Below the pieces are notes generated by a model. That model saw only the letters and a program-made list of their open reading frames with translations, was not told where the DNA came from and did not search any database. Below are positions 16,743 through 25,548 of a stretch of 58,150 bases of DNA, piece by piece. The position numbers were made by a program, and so were the translations under genes. This DNA is from Oscillospiraceae bacterium (lineage in GTDB: Bacteria > Bacillota > Clostridia > Oscillospirales > Oscillospiraceae). The stretch spans positions 1-58,150 of the forward strand of contig JAAWQS010000006.1 of the NCBI GenBank assembly GCA_022800665.1, read 5' to 3'. Numbering within the stretch: the first letter of the stretch is position 1; each line of letters starts with the position of its first letter.

Positions 16743-17486
16743 ATGGAAGACGAAAACAAAGCGGAGACCGGCGCAACCAACTGCAGCCACAACTGCGGCG
16801 GCGATGACGGACGGCAGCGCCTCATTGACCTCGGCTCGGCAGTTACCCACAGCAGCCGGGGCAACATTTACACCCTGACCATTGTAGGACAGGTGGAGGG
16901 CCATCAGGTCCTGCCGGAGAACACCAAATCGACCAAGTATGAACACGTCATGCCCCTGCTGGCCAGCCTGGAGCAGAACGAGGAGATTGACGGCGTTCTC
17001 CTGCTGCTGAACACGGTAGGCGGCGACATTGAGGCGGGACTGGGGATAGCGGAGTTGATCTCCGGCATGTGCAAGCCTACGGTCAGCCTTGTGCTGGGGG
17101 GCGGACACTCCATCGGCGTACCGCTGGCAGTTGCGCCGCGGGTGAGTATGATCGTCCCCTCCGCCTCCATGACCATCCATCCGGTGCGGATGAACGGCAC
17201 GGTGATTGCCGCGCCCCAGACGTTCAACTATTTTGAGCGGATTCAGGAGCGGATTGTCAGCTTTGTGGCGAAAAACAGCCATATCAGCCGGGAAAAATTC
17301 CTGGACCTGATGCTGAAGACCGGGGAGATGGCGGCGGACGTAGGCAGCGTGATCTATGGCGAGGAGGCCGTGAAGCTGGGCCTGATCGACCGTATCGGCG
17401 GCCTGCGGGATGCGCTGGAATGCCTGTATGAGCAGATTGAGCATGTCCGTCAGGCGGACCGGGAGTTGGTTGGCGCGGCTGAATGA
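16743..17486 (+). CDS. tepA: ClpP-like serine protease (TepA / YmfB type)
   Basis: Protein of 247 residues with a ClpP fold. The TVGGDIEAGLGIAELI strand-helix, the Ser in GGGHSIGVPLA, the His in MTIHPVRM and the Asp in LGLIDRIGG form the likely triad. A Cys/His-rich N-terminus (CSHNCGG) is present. The family is related to the translocation-enhancing protease TepA of Bacillus. It has no AAA+ partner nearby. The ATG at 16743 has AGAGAGGGA upstream; a terminator follows. Confidence 0.88.
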   Translation: MEDENKAETGATNCSHNCGGDDGRQRLIDLGSAVTHSSRGNIYTLTIVGQVEGHQVLPENTKSTKYEHVMPLLASLEQNEEIDGVLLLLNTVGGDIEAGLGIAELISGMCKPTVSLVLGGGHSIGVPLAVAPRVSMIVPSASMTIHPVRMNGTVIAAPQTFNYFERIQERIVSFVAKNSHISREKFLDLMLKTGEMAADVGSVIYGEEAVKLGLIDRIGGLRDALECLYEQIEHVRQADRELVGAAE

Positions 17487-17493
17487 TGCGCGG

Positions 17494-17525
17494 AAAGAGC
17501 GGAGGGAGGGGCCTCCGCTCTTTTT
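17494..17525 (+). terminator. Terminator after the ClpP-like gene
   Basis: 12-bp perfect stem AAAGAGCGGAGG (17494-17505) / CCTCCGCTCTTT (17512-17523) with a T-run. Confidence 0.85.
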
Positions 17526-17537
17526 GTTGGGGGAGTA

Positions 17538-17566
17538 TTGACGGGGACTTTTCCGGATGATATACT
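17538..17566 (+). promoter_or_regulatory. Promoter of the toxin-antitoxin operon
   Basis: TTGACG (17538-17543), 17 bases, TATACT (17561-17566), about 53 bases before the antitoxin start. Confidence 0.7.
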
Positions 17567-17619
17567 GCATACATAACAAAGTTTATGGCGGACGGGCAGG
17601 AGAGGGGGAGGTGAGCGGA

Positions 17620-17829
17620 ATGAGCAGCCGTGAAAAAATCATTGCCCTGCTGGACAGTGTCCCGGAGTATAAGATCGGCTATGTGCTGGCTTATGTCCAA
17701 GGTCTTACCGCTGATGAGGATGCGGACGACGCATTTTGCCAGCAAATGTATGAACGCTATCAGAGCGATCCGGAAAAAGACGAGGAGTTCACTCTTGAGG
17801 AGTGCAAACAGGAATGGGGACTGGCGTAA
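17620..17829 (+). CDS. Antitoxin of a type II toxin-antitoxin pair
   Basis: 69 residues, acidic C-terminus (DPEKDEEFTLEECKQEWGLA) as expected for a toxin-wrapping tail, and an N-terminal helical part (SREKIIALLDSVPEYKIGYV). Its stop TAA overlaps the toxin start by one base (TAATG). It is called antitoxin by position and partner, not by a clear family hit. The start at 17620 has GGGGGAGG upstream. Confidence 0.75.
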   Translation: MSSREKIIALLDSVPEYKIGYVLAYVQGLTADEDADDAFCQQMYERYQSDPEKDEEFTLEECKQEWGLA

Positions 17830-18080
17830 TGTACCGGTTTATCATCAAAAAACCTGCTAAAAAATTTATTGACGGACTGCCGGGGAACGAGCGGAAGCGT
17901 CTTGTGTCTGCAATTGAGAAGCTGCCGGATGCAGGAGATATTACACGGCTCAAGGGCCAAACGGATTTGTTCCGCCTCCGTGTCGGTCCCTACCGCATCA
18001 TTTACAGTGTTGATAATGGGCGGCTCGTAGTGTTTATCATTGATGCCGGGAGCCGGGGACAGATTTATAACCGATATTGA
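17829..18080 (+). CDS. RelE/ParE family toxin
   Basis: 83 residues with the family pattern: MYRFIIKKPAKKFIDGLPGNERKRL, then DITRLKGQTDLFRLRVGPYRIIYSV and a short beta end with DAGSRGQIYNRY. RelE-like members cut ribosome-bound mRNA, and ParE-like members target gyrase; the sequence alone does not decide. Translationally coupled to the antitoxin. A terminator follows directly. Confidence 0.92.
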   Translation: MYRFIIKKPAKKFIDGLPGNERKRLVSAIEKLPDAGDITRLKGQTDLFRLRVGPYRIIYSVDNGRLVVFIIDAGSRGQIYNRY

Positions 18081-18083
18081 GCA

Positions 18084-18126
18084 AGAGGACCGGGGAAAAG
18101 TTCCCTGGTCCTCTCACGCTTTTTTA
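18084..18126 (+). terminator. Terminator between the toxin gene and the M28-like gene
   Basis: 14-bp stem 18084-18097 / 18101-18114 with one mismatch and a 3-base loop, then CACGC and a TTTTTT run. It overlaps the last codons of the convergent gene. Confidence 0.75.
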
Positions 18127-19067
18127 TCCAGATACAGCGGCAGAAACCGCGCCATTCCCTGGGAAAGATACGCGATATTCTCCTCTTTCAGAACCGTATC
18201 CCGTTTGGTCCGCAGATGGGGGATATAGTACCCCAGCCCCGCCAGGTAGCGACAGGCGCACACCGCAACGCTGAACTTAAACCGCCGCTGGTCCGACGGA
18301 TAATATTGCAGGCCCTTCACCAGCAGGCGGCGGCGGACTGTCCCCTCTTCCTCCGGGAACGCCGACTCCAGGGCTTCTGTCAGCGCACTGTCCCAGCGGC
18401 TGTACTTGGAGGGAATCAACAGCAGGTTGTCCCCGTCCCCCACGCAGTCGAAATTAAAAATCATCGCCTCGCTGAGATTGTTGATATGCTTTTTCCGGAA
18501 CGCGGACGCCCCCAGCATGTTCCGCTCATTGTTGTCGAAAAACACCAGACACACCCGCTTATCATAGGCGGCGGCGTCCGCAGCGGCCAGCAGCGTCAGC
18601 ACGCCGGAGGAATTGCTGTTGGCATTGCTCCGGTTGGCCGGACCGTAGGCGCTGTACCACAACGCCGTCAGGGCCAGAATCAGAAACAGCGGCAGCATCA
18701 GCGCCGGCTGGTTCAGCGGAAAGCACACCGCCAGCGAGACTGCAAATGCCGCCGCAATCAGCAGCAGCGCGGCGGCAAGGTGGTACATCACATGGGCGGG
18801 GACGTTGGTGGGGGAGACAAAATTGGGCAGCAGCATCCGGGAGCCGGTGTCGTAGTGGGCGCAGAGGCACACATCCGCCTTGTCCGGGTCTCCGGCTATG
18901 ACGTTCACACTGCCGTTGAACTTGCCGCAGGACTCCTCGCGGGCCTTCCAACCGGCCTTTTTCAGCTCGCTGAGCAGCCATTTGCGGAATTCCGCCTTCT
19001 GTCCCGCCGTCCTGCGGACGGGATACACCGTCAGCAGATATTCTTTCAGTCGCTCGATTGTATCCAT
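18114..19067 (-). CDS. Membrane-anchored M28-like peptidase domain protein, probably lacking full metal site
   Basis: Protein of 317 residues. It resembles M28 aminopeptidases: AHYDTG (His71, Asp73), then two transmembrane helices (about residues 96-140), NSNSSGVLTLL, FFDNNERNMLGA and NFDCVG. The usual NDNASG is NSNSSG, so the bridging Asp is a Ser, and the usual GEE is NNE, so the general base Glu is missing. It may be an inactive relative. The start at 19067 is one base after the recN stop, so it is translated with recN. The function is unknown. Confidence 0.75.
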   Translation of the reverse strand: MDTIERLKEYLLTVYPVRRTAGQKAEFRKWLLSELKKAGWKAREESCGKFNGSVNVIAGDPDKADVCLCAHYDTGSRMLLPNFVSPTNVPAHVMYHLAAALLLIAAAFAVSLAVCFPLNQPALMLPLFLILALTALWYSAYGPANRSNANSNSSGVLTLLAAADAAAYDKRVCLVFFDNNERNMLGASAFRKKHINNLSEAMIFNFDCVGDGDNLLLIPSKYSRWDSALTEALESAFPEEEGTVRRRLLVKGLQYYPSDQRRFKFSVAVCACRYLAGLGYYIPHLRTKRDTVLKEENIAYLSQGMARFLPLYLDKKA

Positions 19068-19068
19068 A

Positions 19069-20745
19069 CTATAAGCCTTTCCGGTACTCCTCCGCCGCGT
19101 CAATCAGCTCCTCCGCGCCTGCCAGCATAGCTTTTGTCACCTTCGCGCCGCCGGTGAGCCGGGCCAGCTCCTGTTTCCGCTGTTCCCGGTCCAGACGCAC
19201 CACGCTGGTATACGTCCGCCCGTTCCGCTCCCCTTTTTCCACGGAGAAATGGACGTCCGCCATTGCCGCCAGCTGGGGCAGGTGGGTGACGCAGAGCACC
19301 TGCTTGCGGCGGCTGACCTGCGCCAGCTTTTCCGCCACCTTCTGGGCCGCACGGCCACTGACGCCGGTGTCCACCTCGTCAAAAACCAGGGTGCCGATGG
19401 TCTCATTTTCCGCCAGCACATTTTTCAACGCCAGCATAATCCTTGCCAGCTCGCCGCCGGAGGCAACCTTGTTGATGGGCCGCAGCTCCTCGCCTACGTT
19501 GGCCGACATGAGAAAACGCACCGCATCCATGCCCGAAGCATCCGGCTCCTTCTCGTCGAAGCAGATGGAGAACCGCACCTTGGGCATGTCCAGCTGCCGC
19601 AGCTCGTCCTGAATCCGCGCCTCCAGCTCCTTTGCCGCCGCTTTCCGGGCTTCGGTGAGGGCTTTTCCCGCCTTCAGAACCTGCGCACGGGCTTTCTTCA
19701 AATCCTTCTCCAGCCGCGCCGCAATGTCCGCCGCAAAGGCGATCTGATCCAGCTCCTCCCGGCGCGCCTCCAGATACTCCAGCATGTCCTCCACCGTGGG
19801 GCCGTACTTCTTTTTCAGACGGTAGAGCAAATCCGCCCGGCTCTCCAGCTCGTCCAGCTCCTCCGGGCTGAAATCAAAGGCCGATTCCATGTCCCGCAGG
19901 GTCTCCGCCACGTCATAGGCTTCAGAATAGAGATTGCTGAGCCGCTGGCACAGCTGGGAGAACTGCTCGTCCAGATTCCGTGCGCCGGCCAGGGCGTCGG
20001 ACGCCTCGCTGAGAGAGGCCAGCGCACCGCCCCCCTCGTCGCCGCCGCTGAGGTACCACAGCCCGCCCTGAATGGCGGACATAAATTTCTCGCTGTTGCG
20101 CAGGAGGTTCCGCCGCTGGAGCAGCTCCTCCTCCTCGCCCGCCTTCAGCTGCGCCCGCTCCAGCTCCTTGATCTGAAATTGCAGGCTGTCCACCCGCCGC
20201 TCCTTTTCCGCCTCGTCCATTTGCAGGGAACGGAACTTCTTCCGGATGGCCTCCATAGCTTCGTAGTGGGTCCGGTACTCGTCCAGCGCGCCGTCCACAT
20301 GGCCGAAGCTGTCCAGATACGCGCCGTGCTGCTCCTCATCCAGCAGCTGCTGGCCGTCGTGCTGGCCGTGGATGTTCAGCAGTCCGCTGCCAATGCGCCG
20401 CAGCTGGGCCACCGTCACCGGACGCCCGCACACCCGGCAGGCGTTCTTGCCGTCTGCGAAAATCTCCCGCTGCAGCAGCAGCTCCCCGTCCTCAGGGGCC
20501 AGACCGCACTCGGTCAGGGCGGGCATATCCGGCACGCCGGTGAACACGGCGCTGACAAAGGACTTGCCCGCGCCGGTACGGATCAGGTCCCGGCTGGTCC
20601 GCTGGCCCAGCACCGCGCCCATGGCGTCGATGACAATACTTTTTCCCGCGCCGGTTTCACCTGTCAAGGCAATAAAGCCGCTGTCGAAGGTGATGTCAGC
20701 CTCGTCGATGACCGCGATATTTTCAATGTGAAGCAGCTGCAGCAT
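19069..20745 (-). CDS. recN: DNA repair protein RecN
   Basis: Protein of 558 residues, SMC-like. The Walker A is GETGAGKSIVIDAM, followed by coiled-coil arms with RRNLLRNSEKF, then the ABC signature region SGGELARIMLALK and the Walker B VFDEVDTGVSG. It acts in double-strand-break repair. The start at 20745 has GAAGGAGTGG upstream. It is the last core gene in dxs-tlyA-nadK-argR-recN, the order found in many Firmicutes. Confidence 0.97.
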   Translation of the reverse strand: MLQLLHIENIAVIDEADITFDSGFIALTGETGAGKSIVIDAMGAVLGQRTSRDLIRTGAGKSFVSAVFTGVPDMPALTECGLAPEDGELLLQREIFADGKNACRVCGRPVTVAQLRRIGSGLLNIHGQHDGQQLLDEEQHGAYLDSFGHVDGALDEYRTHYEAMEAIRKKFRSLQMDEAEKERRVDSLQFQIKELERAQLKAGEEEELLQRRNLLRNSEKFMSAIQGGLWYLSGGDEGGGALASLSEASDALAGARNLDEQFSQLCQRLSNLYSEAYDVAETLRDMESAFDFSPEELDELESRADLLYRLKKKYGPTVEDMLEYLEARREELDQIAFAADIAARLEKDLKKARAQVLKAGKALTEARKAAAKELEARIQDELRQLDMPKVRFSICFDEKEPDASGMDAVRFLMSANVGEELRPINKVASGGELARIMLALKNVLAENETIGTLVFDEVDTGVSGRAAQKVAEKLAQVSRRKQVLCVTHLPQLAAMADVHFSVEKGERNGRTYTSVVRLDREQRKQELARLTGGAKVTKAMLAGAEELIDAAEEYRKGL

Positions 20746-20783
20746 GGTATCCACTCCTTCCCAACTTCCATCCAAATGGTTCA

Positions 20784-20835
20784 GCCGTTACCGGGCGGCA
20801 GGCCCGGTTTCACACCGCAGTAAAGAGCGTCCTGG
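20784..20835 (+). repeat. Intergenic repeat, copy A (GGCA type)
   Basis: Member of a five-copy family in this window with core CCGTTACCGGGC, then GGCA or AAAA, and an AGAGCG end about 40 bases later. This copy lies between argR and recN. Confidence 0.75.
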
Positions 20836-20845
20836 CCGTCCGCCC

Positions 20846-20893
20846 AGGACCCCAGGACCCTAGGACCCCAGGACCCTAGGACCCCAGGACCCT
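20846..20893 (+). repeat. Tandem repeat of a 16-bp unit, three perfect copies
   Basis: Unit AGGACCCCAGGACCCT (20846-20861, 20862-20877, 20878-20893), made of two 8-bp half units that differ in one base. A further AGGAC starts at 20894. The last unit overlaps the argR stop codon, which is the TAG of CCTAGGAC read on the minus strand. Confidence 0.95.
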
Positions 20894-21347
20894 AGGACTT
20901 TAGCATTTCGTGTATTTCTTCACAGAAGCTCCTGGCGGACTCCGTGTCCCGCATGACCAGCAGCGCGGTGTCGTCCCCCGCCAGCGTCCCCACCAGATAC
21001 GGGATGTTCATGCTGTCCAGAGCTGCCGCCGCCGCGTTGGCCAGGCCGGACATGGTCTTGATGACCACCATGTTCTGGGCGTAATCCGCCCCTACGATGC
21101 TCTCCCGGAAGATGGTGCGCAGCTTGTCCGCCATATTCAGCCTGCTCCGCTGGCTGGACACCGCGTAGCGGTACCGCCCCTGTCCCACAGGCTCTTTAAT
21201 CAGATGCAGCTGCTTGATATCCCTGGAAATCGTGGCCTGGGTACACAAAATGCCGCTCTCCTGCAAACGCTGCTGGAGCTGCTCCTGTGTGTCAATCGGC
21301 TCCTGCTCGATGATTTCCAGGATTTTTGCCTGCCGGTCATTTTTCAT
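20892..21347 (-). CDS. argR: Arginine repressor
   Basis: Protein of 151 residues, the usual length. The N-terminal winged helix (KILEIIEQEPIDTQEQLQQR, ATISRDIKQLHLIK) is followed by the C-terminal hexamer/arginine-binding domain with TLAGDDTALLVM. It controls arginine biosynthesis and catabolism; no arg genes are in the window. It overlaps the end of nadK by 11 bases. Confidence 0.97.
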   Translation of the reverse strand: MKNDRQAKILEIIEQEPIDTQEQLQQRLQESGILCTQATISRDIKQLHLIKEPVGQGRYRYAVSSQRSRLNMADKLRTIFRESIVGADYAQNMVVIKTMSGLANAAAAALDSMNIPYLVGTLAGDDTALLVMRDTESARSFCEEIHEMLKS

Positions 21348-22212
21348 GGCCGATTCCTCCCGTCATTTTAGTCCGCAATATCTCGTAAATACTCTTGTCC
21401 GTCAGGCGCAGCAGCTCCGTCTCATACCGGGACCGGCAGATGCGCACCTTGTCCCCCTGGCGCAGTGAAAACGCCTTGCCGCCGTCCACAGACAGATATA
21501 CCTGTTTCCGGCTCGGTTCCGCCGGAATCACCGTCACCGTCCCCGTGGCGGAGAGGACAAAGGATTTGGTAAATACAGTGTGGGCACAGATGGGGCTGAT
21601 AACGAAATTCTGTGCCGTCGGCTCCACAATCGGTCCGCCTGCCGACAGGGAGTAGCCCGTGGAGCCGGTGGGGGTAGCCACCACCACGCCGTCCCCGGAG
21701 AACAGGCCCAGCTGTTCCGTACCGGCAGTCACCTGCAGCCGGATTACCCGCGCCATCGCTCCCTTGGTGATCACCGCGTCATTGAGCGCGCCGCCGGTAT
21801 ACACAGTCCGGCCCTCCCGGATGACCGCAACGTCCAGCATCATCCGTTTCTCCCGGCGGTAGCGTCCGGCAGCCAGGTTTTTCAGCAGCCCCAGCTCGCT
21901 GGCCTCCAGGTCGGACATGAACCCCAGACTGCCCAGGTTCACCCCCAGCACCGGCGTACTGCGCATGGAGGCGGTGCGGGCCAGATGGAGAATGGTGCCG
22001 TCGCCGCCGAAGGCAATAATCAGGTCGCTGGAGCGGATCTCCTGGTGCAGCGGACGGCAGGGGACGCCGAACTGTCCGTCCCCGCCCTCCGGCTTGAAGG
22101 GCAGGCAGTAGACCGTCTCCAGGCCCGCGCCGCGCAGAATCGTATTGGCCTCCTTCGCGGCGGCAAGCCCTTTATCCCGGTAGGGATTGGGACAGAGTAT
22201 GACTCGTTTCAA
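21337..22212 (-). CDS. nadK: NAD kinase
   Basis: Protein of 291 residues. The GGDGTILHLAR motif, NLGSLGFMSD, LNDAVITKG and the TPTGSTGYSLSAGGPIV loop are all present. It makes NADP+ from NAD+. A GTG at 22221 overlaps the tlyA stop, but AAAGGAG (22227-22221) is 8 bases from the TTG at 22212, so the TTG start is preferred. It is translationally coupled to tlyA. Confidence 0.95.
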   Translation of the reverse strand: MKRVILCPNPYRDKGLAAAKEANTILRGAGLETVYCLPFKPEGGDGQFGVPCRPLHQEIRSSDLIIAFGGDGTILHLARTASMRSTPVLGVNLGSLGFMSDLEASELGLLKNLAAGRYRREKRMMLDVAVIREGRTVYTGGALNDAVITKGAMARVIRLQVTAGTEQLGLFSGDGVVVATPTGSTGYSLSAGGPIVEPTAQNFVISPICAHTVFTKSFVLSATGTVTVIPAEPSRKQVYLSVDGGKAFSLRQGDKVRICRSRYETELLRLTDKSIYEILRTKMTGGIGHEK

Positions 22213-22217
22213 CGCGG

Positions 22218-23021
22218 TCACTCCTTTATCTCGCTGTGGGACTGCTCCACCAGCGTCTGCAAATCAAAGGGCTTCTCCGGTCCCGGACCTTTGACCAGAT
22301 ACCCCAGGTACTCAATATTTCCCTCCGGACCCCGAACAGGGGAGTAGGAGAGGTCGAGGACAGTAAAGCCGCTCTCGCGGGCGTGGTCCAGAAAATGCTC
22401 CAGCACCTCCGCATGGACCGCCGGGTCCCGGACAACCCCCTTTTTGCCGACTTTTTCCCGGCCCGCCTCAAACTGGGGCTTGATGAGGGCCGCCGCCTGT
22501 CCGCCCTCCCGGAGTACCCCGGCTATGGCGGGCAGGATCAGCTTTAACGATATGAAGCTCACGTCCACAGAGGAGAAATCCGGCTCCTCCGGTATCTCCT
22601 GGCGGGACAGATACCGGGCGTTGGTCCGCTCCAGACACACCACCCGCGGATCGCTGCGCAGCTTCCAGGCCAATTGCCCATATCCTACGTCCACAGCGTA
22701 GACCTTCGCCGCGCCGTTTTGCAGCATACAGTCGGTAAAACCGCCGGTGGACGCGCCGATGTCCATACATATTGCGTCCTGTAAGGCGATGGGCCAGATG
22801 GACATGGCCTTCTCCAGCTTCAGCCCGCCCCGGCTCACGTACCGCAGAGCCTGGCCCCGGACCTCCACAGAGGCGTCCTCCGCCACGGCGGCGCCGGGCT
22901 TGTCCACCCGCTGCCCGTTGACAAACACCAGGCCGCACATAATGGTGGCCTGGGCTTTCTGGCGGCTCTCCGCAAGAGCGCGGTCCACCAGGAGAACGTC
23001 TAACCGTACTTTCTTACTCAT
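22218..23021 (-). CDS. tlyA: TlyA family rRNA (cytidine-2'-O)-methyltransferase
   Basis: Protein of 267 residues. The N-terminal S4 RNA-binding domain (RLDVLLVDRALAESRQKAQ) is followed by a FtsJ-like methyltransferase with the SAM loop DIGASTGGFTDCML and the catalytic YVSRGGLKL region. It methylates 16S/23S rRNA. It overlaps the dxs stop by 4 bases. Confidence 0.95.
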   Translation of the reverse strand: MSKKVRLDVLLVDRALAESRQKAQATIMCGLVFVNGQRVDKPGAAVAEDASVEVRGQALRYVSRGGLKLEKAMSIWPIALQDAICMDIGASTGGFTDCMLQNGAAKVYAVDVGYGQLAWKLRSDPRVVCLERTNARYLSRQEIPEEPDFSSVDVSFISLKLILPAIAGVLREGGQAAALIKPQFEAGREKVGKKGVVRDPAVHAEVLEHFLDHARESGFTVLDLSYSPVRGPEGNIEYLGYLVKGPGPEKPFDLQTLVEQSHSEIKE

Positions 23022-24871
23022 GACCCGCCTCCTTTCACCGCCTGTACGACAGCATCCGCCACCGCTCCGGCATCCAGCCCCAGGACCCGCCGCAGTTCCT
23101 GCACCGTCCCCTGGGGAGCAAAGCTGCCCTGCAAATTTTTCAGAATCAGTGTCCGGGGGGCGATCCCTCGCCGGGCCAGCGCAGCGGCCAGCTGCTGCCC
23201 GATACTGCCCGTCTCATAGCAGTCCTCCAGTACCAGCAGCCGTCCAGTCTTCCCGACAGACGCCAAGACCGCCTCCGGCTCCAGCGGCGCAATCCGGTGG
23301 AGCTTTACCACCTCCGCCGAAATGCCCCGCTCCGCCAGCAGGTCCGCCGCATCCAGCAGCTCGTTGATCAGAATGCCGTAGGACACCAAAGTCACGTCCG
23401 TCCCCTGCCGCAGTTCTGCGGCGGGCGTCCCGTCCCAGGGGGGGAAAGCACGGCCCTCGCCGCCGCGGGGGTACCGGACCGCCACCGGGCCGTCCATGGC
23501 CGCCGCGGTCCGCAGCATGGTCCGCAGCTCGTCGAAACCGGCGGGACACAACACCGTCATGCCGGGAATCTGGGTCAGATAGCCCACATCCTGGGTCCCG
23601 TGGTGGGTGGGACCGTCGGCCCCCACCAGACCCGCCCGGTCCACTGCCAGAACAACGTGGAGATGCTGGAGGGCAATGTCGTGGATCAGCATGTCAAAGC
23701 CCCGCTGCAAAAAGCTGGAGTACACCGCAAAGACAGGGATCATGCCCTGCTTTGCCATGCCCGCGGACATGCTGACGGCGTGGCCCTCGGCGATGCCCAC
23801 GTCAAAAAAACGCTTGGGCCAGGCGGCGGAGAACTCCTGCAGGCCAGCGCCGTCCGCCATCGCGGCGGTGACGGCGCATACCCGCTTGTCCTCCCCGGCC
23901 AGCTCCACCAGCTCATGACCCAGCACATAGGAAAAATCAATGCTCTGCTTTTCCACAATGCCCACCGCCGGGTCAAAGGGCGGCACGCCGTGGCATTTCT
24001 CAGGCCGGGCCTCGGCGTCGGGGTAGCCCCGGCCCTTCCGGGTGCGCACGTGGAGCAGTACCGGACGGCCCAGCTCCTTTGCCCAGGACAGGGTGGTACA
24101 CAGCTGCTCGATCTTGTGGCCGTCCACCGGCCCCAGGTAGGTGAACCCCATATCTTCAAACAGAGAGCAGGGGTAAATAATCCGTTTGACGCCGCTTTTG
24201 ACCTGGTGATTAAAGCGATAAAGCCGCCTGCCTCCCGGCAAGCGGTCCAGAACCGCACGATAGCCCTTCTTAAACTGATAGTACCCAGGCCGTACCCGCA
24301 GGCGGCTGAGGTGCTCCGCCACGCCGCCCACGTTGGGGTCAATGGACATGCCGTTGTCGTTGAGCACCACTACCAGCGGCTCCCCGGAGGCCCCGGCGTC
24401 GCTCAGACCCTCATAGGCCAGGCCGCCGGTCAGCGCCCCGTCCCCGATGAGGGCAATGATATTGCGGTCCTCCCCCAGCAGGGTCCTGGCGCGGGCCATG
24501 CCCAGAGCCACGGAGACGGAGTTGGAGGCGTGGCCCGCAATAAAAGCGTCGTGGACGCTCTCCGCCGGTTTAGGGAAGCCGGACAGACCGCCGAACTGCC
24601 GCAGCGTGGCAAACAGCTCCTGCCGCCCGGTGAGGGCCTTGTGGACATAGCACTGGTGTCCCACGTCAAAGACCAGACGGTCCCGGCTGGTGTCATAGAG
24701 ACGGTGAATCGCCACCGTCAGTTCCACCGCCCCCAGGTTGGACGCCAGATGTCCGCCGGTGCGGGACACGCGCTCCACCAGGAACTGACGCAGCTCGCCG
24801 CACAGCAGCTCCAATTCCCCGCGATTCAGTTTTTTCACATCCGCCGGGGACGCGATCTGTTCCAGAATCAA
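23018..24871 (-). CDS. dxs: 1-deoxy-D-xylulose-5-phosphate synthase
   Basis: Protein of 617 residues, transketolase-like. VFDVGHQCYVHKALTGR, the thiamine-PP motif GDGALTGGLAYE ... NDNGMSI, and the central DGADGPTHHG and RYPRGG blocks are present. It catalyses the first step of the MEP isoprenoid pathway. It is the first enzyme gene after oapA, in an order also seen in other bacteria carrying OLE RNA. ispA and xseAB are absent here. Confidence 0.97.
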   Translation of the reverse strand: MILEQIASPADVKKLNRGELELLCGELRQFLVERVSRTGGHLASNLGAVELTVAIHRLYDTSRDRLVFDVGHQCYVHKALTGRQELFATLRQFGGLSGFPKPAESVHDAFIAGHASNSVSVALGMARARTLLGEDRNIIALIGDGALTGGLAYEGLSDAGASGEPLVVVLNDNGMSIDPNVGGVAEHLSRLRVRPGYYQFKKGYRAVLDRLPGGRRLYRFNHQVKSGVKRIIYPCSLFEDMGFTYLGPVDGHKIEQLCTTLSWAKELGRPVLLHVRTRKGRGYPDAEARPEKCHGVPPFDPAVGIVEKQSIDFSYVLGHELVELAGEDKRVCAVTAAMADGAGLQEFSAAWPKRFFDVGIAEGHAVSMSAGMAKQGMIPVFAVYSSFLQRGFDMLIHDIALQHLHVVLAVDRAGLVGADGPTHHGTQDVGYLTQIPGMTVLCPAGFDELRTMLRTAAAMDGPVAVRYPRGGEGRAFPPWDGTPAAELRQGTDVTLVSYGILINELLDAADLLAERGISAEVVKLHRIAPLEPEAVLASVGKTGRLLVLEDCYETGSIGQQLAAALARRGIAPRTLILKNLQGSFAPQGTVQELRRVLGLDAGAVADAVVQAVKGGGS

Positions 24872-24912
24872 GGAATTCCCCCCATTTAATCAGCGTTATC
24901 TGCAAAATCCGC

Positions 24913-25497
24913 TTACTTCTTCTTGCCGGAGAACAAATGCAGCGCCCGGCCCACCAGCTGGAGGACCGCTGTGCTTTTATCAATGGCAAACGCCTTGCCC
25001 ATGGCCTTCCCGCCGATGGTCAGGCCGGAGACCAACGCCGTCACCGCCAGGGAAATCAGCGCGGAGCGGAGGCTGAAGGCCGACTGAAGGCGCACGACAA
25101 TAACGGCTGCGGTGCTGCCGCTGATGATGCCGCAGATATCGCCCACCACGTCGTTGCAGAAGCTGGAGACCTTGCTGGCCTGGCGGATGAGGCCAAGGGC
25201 CTCCTTCGCTCCAGGCGTCCTGTGGGCGGCCATGGAGTGGAAGGGCTTTTCATCGGCGGCTGTAACCGCCACGCCGATGATGTCAAACACAATGCCCAGC
25301 ACGATAAAGGCCGCCAGCACGGCAAAGGCCAACGCCAGCCCCGCGCCCTCCAACACCTCGCCGGAGGCAAAGCTCAGCGCGCCGGAGAGCACAACGGAGA
25401 TGCAGAACACCTGCACCGCCCACCGGGCCCGGCCGCTGTCTTTTTTACTTTTCTTGTCTTTTTCCGCTTTCTTTTTTGTCGTTCCGTCTGCGTCCAA
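24913..25497 (-). CDS. oapA: OLE-associated protein A (OapA)-type membrane protein
   Basis: Protein of 194 residues. A Lys-rich cytoplasmic N-terminus (KKKAEKDKKSKKDSGRARW) is followed by about four hydrophobic segments (about 31-47, 52-76, 119-136, 143-160), resembling the DUF21/CNNM-type membrane fold. The start is a TTG at 25497 with GAGGGGAT 7-8 bases upstream. It lies directly upstream of dxs, and a long structured-looking non-coding region lies upstream of it. In known loci OapA binds OLE RNA at the membrane. I assign the name from position and membrane character, not from a database match. Confidence 0.75.
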   Translation of the reverse strand: MDADGTTKKKAEKDKKSKKDSGRARWAVQVFCISVVLSGALSFASGEVLEGAGLALAFAVLAAFIVLGIVFDIIGVAVTAADEKPFHSMAAHRTPGAKEALGLIRQASKVSSFCNDVVGDICGIISGSTAAVIVVRLQSAFSLRSALISLAVTALVSGLTIGGKAMGKAFAIDKSTAVLQLVGRALHLFSGKKK

Positions 25498-25548
25498 AGG
25501 ACGATCCCCTCACTTTCATAGATAAGAATGCGTACTGTCCCCATATAA

